Origin: Microdochium bolleyi | Lineage: Eukaryota > Ascomycota > Sordariomycetes > Xylariales > Microdochiaceae | Assembly: GCA_001566295.1 (NCBI GenBank) | Contig: KQ964331.1 | Span: 1 to 14,772, forward strand | Reading direction: 5' to 3' | Length of the DNA stretch: 14,772 nt | Part shown: piece by piece, positions 8,238 through 14,772 of the stretch | How positions within the stretch are numbered: position 1 is the stretch's first letter | How the letters are laid out: every line of letters begins with the position of its first letter | Program-made: the position numbers and the translations under genes | The notes under the pieces: model-generated | What the model was told of the DNA's origin: nothing | What the model saw: the letters and a program-made list of their open reading frames with translations, nothing else | Databases searched by the model: none

Positions 8238-9565
8238 ATGCAAATCTCTCTTGCAGTGACCGTCCTGGCGCTCTCGCCTTACGTCGCCGCCTTTGGCAAA
8301 CGCGGCGCCGCTGAGCGGTAAGATCGCAAGCGACCAATACCAGAAAAAGCCTAACTAATCACCGATTTGCATGCCCAGGGCAATGATCTACGCTCTTTAC
8401 GCCATGGAGGATGTCTACGGCGACGACGAATCGAAATGGACAATTGGGAAGGGCTGCGTCGGAAGCCGAGACAACCTCGTCAAGACCTCTACCAAGATGA
8501 CAGCTAACACGAAGCGCTGTACTTTGGGCGAGCTACTCGACCACATGTGGCACACGACCGAGCTTCAGGCTTTGGTCGACCACAAGCAAGCCTGGCGTCC
8601 CGACACCCCTCAAGGTCAACCCAAGGCTCCCTTAGAGACAGCGCAGGACGAGGCTCCAGATAGGGCTACCGCAACGAGAAGAGTGGACACGGTTATGAAT
8701 GTCATCAACCTCGAGAGGGGGAGTGTCCAGCGGATTACCAAGAATGTTATGCTTATAAACGATCCTGGCTCCTTAATTAGGGATGTTCCGGTCAAGATTA
8801 CTGCGGCCGACGGTACCACTACCACGACTAACAGACCGCTGTACCGGCCGAACAGGAGTTACACGGGCTTGCTCAACGTCGCAAACGTCCTCGAGGGTGC
8901 CACCGACTATTACGACACCATCAGCGCGCTCGGACCCAAGTTCAAGGCGGCCCAGGCCGAGCTACGACGGCTCCAGGATCTGGACAAACCCCCGGCAGGC
9001 CAGAACCCCAAACCAGCCAGGGATAGATGGCTTCCCAATGGCGTCAACAACATCATGGACCGTTGGGAGGAAAAGTTCAGGACCAACGTAGACTACGTCT
9101 ACGAGCTCCGTATCGCGGATAGAGCTGGTTATATGTTAAGCGACCGCGGGCTCAGGTTTTTCTATAACCAAAACACACCTAACGCAGGGCCTGATGATGA
9201 CACGCCAGGGAGGGACACAATCAAGGTACACAAGCCCTATAAAGCACCCGGTCGGGAATATAAATAAGTTGATCGACGCTAACGCGAAATTGCAGTCGAA
9301 GCCTCACCAGTTTCCCGGTGGGGGGGCCGGCGAGTACATGGAAATCAAGCCGTATCAGGAGCCCAGCAAGGAGCTGACCATCGCAAACTGGCAGGCCGAC
9401 GGCTTCACAAATGAGGCAGCCGCCTCGGCCAAGTGGGACGCCGCTGTGGCCTCATATAGCGCGACCAGATTGGGCAGGGACCACGACTCCGCTATCACCG
9501 CGATCCGGAATACTCAGAGGGTATCGACTCCTTCCACTACGGTTACCCCTGCTTGCGGGCCGTAG
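8238..9565 (+). CDS. Secreted protein of unknown family, divergent partner of the chitinase
   Basis: Three exons, 8238-8317, 8379-9225 and 9296-9565, give 398 residues. Both introns are GT-AG with matching phases and CTAAC-type branch points (GCCTAACTAATC in intron 1, CGCTAACG in intron 2). The ATG at 8238 precedes a clear signal peptide (about 1-18, ending YVAA), then a Lys-Arg pair at 21-22 that fits Kex2 processing, leaving a mature chain of about 376 residues. That chain is hydrophilic and mixed-charge, with no membrane segment and only three cysteines: 53, 74 and 396 (third from the end). I do not recognise the family. An odd Cys count with one at the extreme C-terminus would permit a disulfide to another protein. 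The gene is divergent from a killer-toxin-like chitinase, so it could encode a partner or cargo; an unrelated secreted effector is also possible. Confidence 0.8.
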
Positions 9566-10070
9566 GTCTTCTTTGGTTGGCGCATACTTTCCTGGAGGGC
9601 TCTTTGAGGATTGCGAGGTTGCGACTTGGCTTGTACTGAATGCCAGTCTTATCTACTCTTCGTTGCGCGTTTGAGACGTTGGGCAGTGCGGTCGATCTCT
9701 AGGCAGATACAACCGCTCTGATTCTCTATCATGATCCTTGTTCGAGTGGCCTATTTCCTTCCCGGACTACACAGCTTAGTTCAGCAGTCTTGCGCTGCCA
9801 TGGTGATTGCATATAGCGCGCTCTTTATGCTTACCTCCCGGTCGAGAAAATGGCTACCGGATAGTGACTGGATGGGCTGTATTCAGATATTTCCGTGGTC
9901 AGACTGATGATCAACCCCGACGTGATCTTACGGTCCCAGACAGAAGAAGATTGGCCCGTCTTGTCTGTAGCCTCCTCGCCCTCTTCATCGCCCTGCTCTT
10001 CCTCGTTCCCGTCCTCGTCCTTGCTTTCCTGCTCCTACGCAAACAGGCTGCCCAGCAGCGAAAGCCCCAG
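9566..10070. other. 3' flank and intergenic sequence, no gene recognised
   Basis: This follows the stop of the secreted-protein gene. A plus-strand open stretch at 9807-10160 contains a Leu/Val-rich run, but this is the antisense of a purine-rich acidic-codon tract around 9960-10035 and I do not accept it as a transmembrane gene. Confidence 0.4.
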
Positions 10071-10447
10071 CTAATGCGAAGACTTGCCCCCATTTTCCAT
10101 TTTGAGATCGTCCCAGTCGAGCGAGTAGTCAGTCAAGTACGTCCTGTCCGCCTCCTCTAGGTGGCAGCGAGTCCTGCGCCTCTCCATATGCCAGACGCGC
10201 CTGATGTCCGTGGACTCCACGAGGACCTGCGCGGTCATCCCGAGTGTGCCCTGGAGTACGCGGTCATATGGATCAGTCCCGTGAAAACGAGACAAACATG
10301 CGGGTCGCCTTGACTGTTCGTGGGATCTGGGACTTTGAGGTCGATGAGGCGAGTGGGCAAGAAGCGATCCAAATTACTTGTGCCCCTGAATCTTAGGTCA
10401 CCCAGTCTATCCGTGATCCAGGTCGTGTTCTCTGGACTCAGCGGGGG
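10071..10447 (-). pseudogene. Possible decayed coding remnant, family unknown
   Basis: Two minus-strand frames carry protein-like sequence end to end. One, about 10447-10290, includes WITDRLGDLRFRG and RFLPTRLIDLKVPDP. The other, about 10292-10071, includes RFHGTDPYDR and YLTDYSLDWDDLK. They join only through a frameshift near 10290. The LPTRLID word vaguely recalls the N-terminal side of fungal HET-domain proteins, but the diagnostic HET motifs do not follow, so I give no family. This may be a broken gene, or two exons of a living one whose splice sites I failed to find. Confidence 0.22.
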
Positions 10448-10775
10448 TCAGAGATCGCAGGTCTCAGACGCAGCCCTCAACCTTGCGATTGCGCTTTAGC
10501 AAGAGGCATGCACACACCAGGGGAGGTCGCCTCAACGCTGAAAGACATCGCCGTGTAGTCCGGACCCGGGCGCCCATTACTTTGGAGGAAATGCACATGG
10601 AATAACGCAGCCATCAGGCTGTATGCGTTGCGAGGACCATGCGGCAGATCTCCCCACATGTACGACAATGCGAGCTGGAACTAGTTCTCCCATCTCCCCG
10701 CGCCAGCAGCGTCGAGGCGTCGCGAATACGTCTCGGATCCCCGCGCAGCAACGGCACCCCGACGCCGCGAGAGGG

Positions 10776-11030
10776 CTAGCTAGGGTAGGGCCAACAAGAC
10801 AGTATCAGTAGGTGTCGTAGTGGTCTGTCTACAAACGTAGTCCAGGCCGTCCAAACACGGACTCGTTCGTCCTCTGTCTCCTGCACCACTGACGGAGTGT
10901 CACTAAGTGGTGAAGTATCATAGTGCTCGAGGACGTTGGGGGCCGAGGGTCGCTTGTTTTCAATACTCTTGATCAAGGATCGTTCGAAACGAGACACGGC
11001 CGCTTTGCCTGTGGGTTTGCGGAATGCCAT
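10776..11030 (-). CDS. Small hypothetical ORF
   Basis: An 84-codon open frame begins with ATG at 11030; an earlier in-frame ATG lies at 11189. It is hydrophilic, with a basic start (FRKPTGKAA) and an acidic middle (VQETEDERVRVW). It has no signal peptide, no membrane segment and no family I know. It could be a first exon, a remnant or chance. Confidence 0.2.
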   Translation of the reverse strand: MAFRKPTGKAAVSRFERSLIKSIENKRPSAPNVLEHYDTSPLSDTPSVVQETEDERVRVWTAWTTFVDRPLRHLLILSCWPYPS

Positions 11031-11330
11031 GCTGGTTGGGTCGGCGAATGGAGTGTCGATGGGGATGGAATTGACTGAATGCAGGGAGGGAAGGAGCCAG
11101 AAAAGATTTCCGTGCCGCTGAGGGCAGAGATCCCGGTTGCTGCCCCCTTGATAGGGACGCCTTCCTACTCTCTCATGGGCATACAGCATTCGTGACAGAT
11201 TGGTTGGCCCGACGGACACGACCCTGGCCCTGTACGCGACGCTTACTTTGTTGGCGTCACCTTCACTTCACACACAGATCATCTTTCGAACACTGAATAC
11301 CTTCTAGCCTACAATGATCATTACTTCAAT

Positions 11331-11879
11331 ATGCCCTCTAGCAAGGTCCACTCCAGCAAGGGCGCCTCTAGCAAGGGTGCCTTGAGCAAAGGCGACCCCA
11401 CGAACCAGGCCTGGCCCCCCCGGTCGTCCTGGTGGCTGCACGGCGTGCTCGAGGCGGCCCGCCCCGACCTGTGCAGCCGCTGGCTCACGTCCTCCAGCAC
11501 GCTGTTCCCGGCCGCCGTCCCGCAGCTGCTCGCCGCGCACAAGGCCTTCCTCCACAGCCTCGGCCTTGCGGTAGCGAATCATCTCCACACCACCATGTTT
11601 CTTCCACCAACTCGGGCTCGCATATGCGCTTGGAGAGCATTGAACATGCATGAGTTGCATTCACTGGGGTCGTGTGGCGCGCTCACTGTGACGTACCGAC
11701 GACTGGACTTTACGACATCTGGCCACTCGCGGCCGGAACGGCGCAGTCAAGCGGTGTCCGTCTCTAGAAGCCGCGCCACTCGCCTGATCGCCGCAGGCAA
11801 ATTCCTCGGGAGTGCCATCCGGGAGAAGTGTAGGATGTTGCGCCGTCCACACCTTGAAGCGTTCCTCGTTCCTGAATGA
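11331..11879 (+). CDS. Hypothetical ORF with N-terminal SSKGA repeats
   Basis: An ATG-initiated frame of 182 codons. It opens with four 15-nt repeats (11337-11396) encoding S-S/L-K-G-A-like pentapeptides, followed by a Trp-rich, Leu/Ala-rich stretch (about residues 27-80) that looks like genuine protein. The last 90 residues look random, so if the gene is real it may have an unrecognised intron or a shorter end. The opposite strand is also open here (11304-11660) but is Gly/Arg-rich shadow sequence. No family recognised. Confidence 0.28.
   Translation: MPSSKVHSSKGASSKGALSKGDPTNQAWPPRSSWWLHGVLEAARPDLCSRWLTSSSTLFPAAVPQLLAAHKAFLHSLGLAVANHLHTTMFLPPTRARICAWRALNMHELHSLGSCGALTVTYRRLDFTTSGHSRPERRSQAVSVSRSRATRLIAAGKFLGSAIREKCRMLRRPHLEAFLVPE
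11337..11396 (+). repeat. Four imperfect 15-nt tandem repeats
   Basis: The units TCTAGCAAGGTCCAC, TCCAGCAAGGGCGCC, TCTAGCAAGGGTGCC and TTGAGCAAAGGCGAC follow each other without gaps. The period is a multiple of three and many differences are synonymous, which suggests the repeat has been under coding constraint. Confidence 0.8.
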
Positions 11880-12787
11880 TAGAGACGAGATTTACGTGCA
11901 ATGTCGGCTGTGACACTAGGCGGCTAAACCCTGACCTAACAGCCGGTGCCAAGATATGAGGTGGTCGAGGGGCAGGTGCAGAGCTTGGGATGCGACAGGC
12001 GCGGAAAAGAATGGCCTTTGAGAATACGGCCTGGACGAATAACCCGGACGGGTACAGTGTGGAGGAAGCCAAACGTCGGAATCTCTGAGCTGCTATTGCT
12101 CGATCGCATTCGTCGAATGACCCCCACGCACGGTGGTGAGGGCATTCGCAGTTTTCTTGACGCAGCCTGAACCGGAAGAATAGGGCGATATGTTGTTATG
12201 CTCGGCGTGGTTAGTATTTAGGTGAAAGTCGTGGCCGCCTGCCCTTTATGACCGTCGCATTGATACAGCATGATCCCGTCATAAATTCGCGGCTCGGAGT
12301 CCAAAGATGTATCCGGCGCGCGGCACGACGTCGGCCCGAGCTGAAGAGCAGGCACCATTGCTCAGCGCGGTTGAGAGGGGACGCTGCCAGGCTAGTTACC
12401 CAGTTCAGGTCCGCTCAGCGGTATTATACCACCCGTTTGGATCATCACTCGTGCAAGGCAGACGAGGCTTTGGGCGCCTGGGTATGGCTCCTGGGCAAGA
12501 TAGCGCACCTAGACGGCCGGGTCTCCGGGAGTCCGGAGAGTCACACCAGTTCGCCCCCTCGACCAGGTGAAGGGTACGCAGGTGGTACAAGACAGATGCC
12601 AGGGGATTGATGGCCTGTCGTGAGGGCGCGAACGCGGAGGCTAGTGTCTGCTAACCGAAATGACAGATTCGCATCCTGTCCGCGCTAGGGCCATCCCGCT
12701 TCTCAGATCCTGGAGCCCCACAGATGGCGACATGACGGGAAGTGGATGATTCTAAGATGTACAGCTGCTAAGTAAGACTCGAGACCG
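11880..12787. other. Intergenic, no gene recognised
   Basis: Only short overlapping ORFs with no protein-like features occur on either strand. I saw no RNA gene, long repeat or transposon signature. The final part is the 3' flank of the broken membrane-protein gene to the right. Confidence 0.45.
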
Positions 12788-13711
12788 TCACTCCGCCGCC
12801 CGCTTCTCCTCCAACAACCGCAGACGGTCGCGAATCGCAAACTTCCACTCCTTCGCCACCTTGTACACCAGGAGGAGGCCCAGAGCGAAGAGGACGATGC
12901 TGGACAACACTATGACGCTGATCCAGAACGCCGCCCCCCTCCAACCACCCTCCTCGCCGTTCCCGACCGCGACGAGGACCTGCATTCCGTTCAGGACCAC
13001 CGACGCGAACCCGATCACGAACAGGATCGGCCCGAAGAAGCGCGCAAAGTAGGACCCGTACTGGTACTCGACCCTCTGGAAGTGCGACTTGCCGAGGAGG
13101 AGCGGAGCGTACAAGTTGAGCCGCGTCAGGCGGACCTCGCCGTAGGTGTAGCGCAGAGAGACGTCCCGGTCTGCAACGTCGTCCAGGCTGGACGTGAAGT
13201 CGCAGAACTGCTCCCAGGTGATGTCCGGCGGGACGAGGCACAGGCTGGGGTCCTAGGCGATACGCAAGTCCGACTCATACTTCACGAGGTGATAGTAGGT
13301 CCGTAAGTAGCCCAGCGCCGCTCGTCGGATACCTTCTCCTCGTCCTCCGCTACCAGCCTCCGTGCAGAGATAGTCCCGCCAGAACGCGTACGAGCCGATA
13401 TATCGCGGGAGCGGCTTAATGAAGACGCGGTTATAGATCCACACTAAGTGGAGCTTCGGGTCCTCCGTGACGACGATAGTGCGTCGTTTCCCCAGCTGCC
13501 GGTGGAGCGGCGAGATGTTTCCGCTGTCCTGTTTTGATATCCACCAGAGCCTGTTAGCGACCCGATTCAGATCGTCCGAGCAGAATTCTCTAGCCAGCAA
13601 GTCCCACACCTTGCTCCGGTCCTGCAGAGGAACGCGGGGTTGTCCCGGCACGTGCCGGGGCGACTCGTCTTGCTCCCGTATTAGCTGATGCGCAAAGGCA
13701 AAGGGCGGTAT
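12788..13711 (-). pseudogene. Broken two-helix membrane protein gene (sordariomycete family, function unknown)
   Basis: A single minus-strand frame runs to TGA-class termination after 12788 and shows a family I recognise from sordariomycete genomes, sometimes mislabelled as a subtilisin-like protease. Recognisable parts are a WDLL segment, SPLHRQ and RRTIVVTEDPKLHLVW (about 13440-13530), FIKPLP, an RRAALGY...YHLVKYESD helix, and a C-terminal YGEVRLTRLNLYAPLLLGK (about 13085-13150) followed by two transmembrane helices (about 12960-13060 and 12850-12930) and a basic tail. Two lesions: the frame has no ATG between its upstream stop (13778-13780) and the conserved region, the likely start being an ATA at 13709-13711 in the context ATACCGCCC, and TAG interrupts it at 13253-13255 where the family normally continues. 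With both, a full protein cannot be made. The coordinates assume the start once lay at 13711. Confidence 0.72.
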
Positions 13712-13932
13712 CGGGGTATTTAATACTATCGTGAAGGTGAGGACGCGAAATTCAACGAGGTCAGATTGACGACTCCTTTAGTGGGGTAGGGACTGGACAG
13801 AATTGTCCCTTACGTCACGTGGTCGTCAGCCGCAGCAAACAGGCGAGATACGAATTGCTCGCCTCAGCTTTCTTGAGCCGTCTAGTATCTCTCCTGTTTG
13901 CTGGACATTCGCTGGCACAACATTCGGGAAGA

Positions 13933-14772
13933 ATGGCCTACCCCTACTCCTCGCGCCATCATGCCGTCCAATACTGGAGCGAGATTGCGGCCTGGCCGTA
14001 TTGGGCCACGCCGGTCTGTGCCACCGTCATCGTCGTCCTGGTAACTGCTACCCTCTGCGGATGCTCCAGGCAGGCGTCGAAGGCGCCCAAGAGCTTAACA
14101 CTGCGCATCGACGATATCCCGACCGATCATGCCGATAAGTTGTTGCCCAACCTGAGGTCTATCGCCGAGAGCAGTCCGGTCCTGCGGGCTGCCGCTGCTA
14201 CCATGGTCCGTCGCTCTTTGGCACAACATGGCAAGGACTATGTATGTGCCACCATCTCAACCACAACGTCACTTTCCGGAGACGACCTGTCCGCCCAGCT
14301 GCAGCGAGCTGGGAACAGTTCCCCGTACAGGTACAGGTACACCTGCAAATTCGAGGGAATCACGCCGCTCTACGAGGACAAGAACGGTGCAGAAGTCGAG
14401 TGAGCCTAGCCTCCACCGACCCTCCTTACTCGTGCTGACTCCTGCAGCATCATCGCTGTACCCGGCCTCGGAAGCCACGCACTTGGCTCCTGGAAATCCC
14501 CGAACAGCGACGACGTCTGGCTACGCGACTTCCTTCCTAAAGACGTGTCCAACATCCGAGTGCTGATCTACGGCTATGATACCAAGCTGCCGGGCAGCCT
14601 CTCGAAACAGTCCATCAGAGACTTGGGCTGCACCCTCTTGGAACAAATCAATGCCTTTCGAGGGAATGACGATGTATGTGGTCCCGCCTGGTGTCCGGTA
14701 TATGCTAACTCCTGTAGACTGCTCGCCGTCCGATCATCTTCATCGGTCATAGCCTCGGCGGCCTGCTGATTA
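13933..14772 (+). CDS. LipA-type alpha/beta-hydrolase, N-terminal part of a probable STAND (NB-ARC/NACHT) protein; truncated by window end
   Basis: Exons 13933-14399, 14448-14673 and 14718 onward; introns of 48 and 44 nt are GT-AG with CTGAC and GCTAAC branch points, and phases agree. The ATG at 13933 is chosen because the longer frame upstream starts only at GTG (13819). A membrane helix lies at about residues 25-44. A region then follows (SLTLRIDDIP, then LRSIAE and a CKFEGITPLYED run) that commonly precedes the hydrolase in fungal LipA/NB-ARC proteins. The hydrolase begins at about 156 with VPGLGSH 160-166, W171, LIYGYDT near 195-201, and the nucleophile elbow GHSLGG at 241-246 (Ser243). 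The remaining catalytic Asp and His, and any NB-ARC or ankyrin part, lie beyond the window. Related proteins are predicted self/non-self sensors; this role is inferred. The gene is divergent from the broken membrane-protein gene, about 220 bp away. Confidence 0.87.

Noticed and set aside
10035..10087. Candidate GC-AG intron joining a minus-strand ORF to an acidic Glu/Asp-rich stretch
   Set aside because: The phase does not work: joining at the GCAAGT donor puts the next segment in a different frame that stops quickly, so the acidic reading is not reached.
12300..12610. Overlapping ORFs on both strands, possible transposon remnant
   Set aside because: No frame stays protein-like, no transposase or reverse-transcriptase motif is visible, and no repeat ends were found.
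1..14772. tRNA genes, 5S rRNA, CRISPR arrays
   Set aside because: Scanning for TTCGA-type B-box contexts, the conserved 5S sequence and regularly spaced direct repeats gave nothing convincing; CRISPR is not expected in a fungal genome.

Overview
The window looks like chromosomal DNA of a filamentous ascomycete (Pezizomycotina, probably a sordariomycete). This rests on short introns of 44-87 nt with GT donors, CTAAC/CTGAC-type branch points and AG acceptors, and on three fungal protein families: a killer-toxin-like LysM/CBM18/GH18 chitinase, a LipA-type alpha/beta-hydrolase of the kind fused to NB-ARC/NACHT modules, and a two-helix membrane protein family common in sordariomycetes. The gene-poor, repeat-bearing, pseudogene-containing layout suggests an accessory or subtelomeric segment; that is inference.

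Layout. 1-92 is an antisense fragment of 28S rRNA that stops abruptly next to the sarcin-ricin loop. 131-895 is a degenerate element built on a long inverted repeat (cores 226-364 and 663-801, 133 of 139 positions identical), with small perfect hairpins between the arms. 1263-2084 (+) is a decayed Thr/Ser-rich, probably cell-wall or secreted protein with two in-frame TAG codons and a 17-bp tandem duplication. 2431-7008 (-) is a complete eight-exon gene for a predicted 1361-residue killer-toxin-like chitinase. About 1.2 kb away, divergently transcribed, lies 8238-9565 (+), a three-exon gene for a predicted 398-residue secreted protein of unknown family with an early Lys-Arg (Kex2-type) site. 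9566-12787 is gene-poor, with only weak or broken ORFs. 12788-13711 (-) is a membrane-protein gene that has lost its start codon and carries one internal TAG. 13933-14772 (+) is the 5' part of a LipA-type hydrolase gene, running off the window just after its GHSLGG nucleophile motif.

How the parts may work together. Chitinases of this class resemble the alpha/beta subunit of the yeast killer toxin zymocin, where a LysM/chitinase module docks on chitin and a C-terminal part helps a separate gamma subunit enter the target cell. The divergent secreted gene is a candidate cargo or partner: it has a signal peptide, a Kex2-type site, and three cysteines in the mature chain, one of them three residues from the C-terminus. 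That functional link is a hypothesis. The 13.9-kb gene belongs to a family often found in fungal STAND (NLR-like) receptors. Three internal TAG codons and a lost ATG all fit CpA-to-TpA change, hinting at mild repeat-induced point mutation around an otherwise intact chitinase pair.
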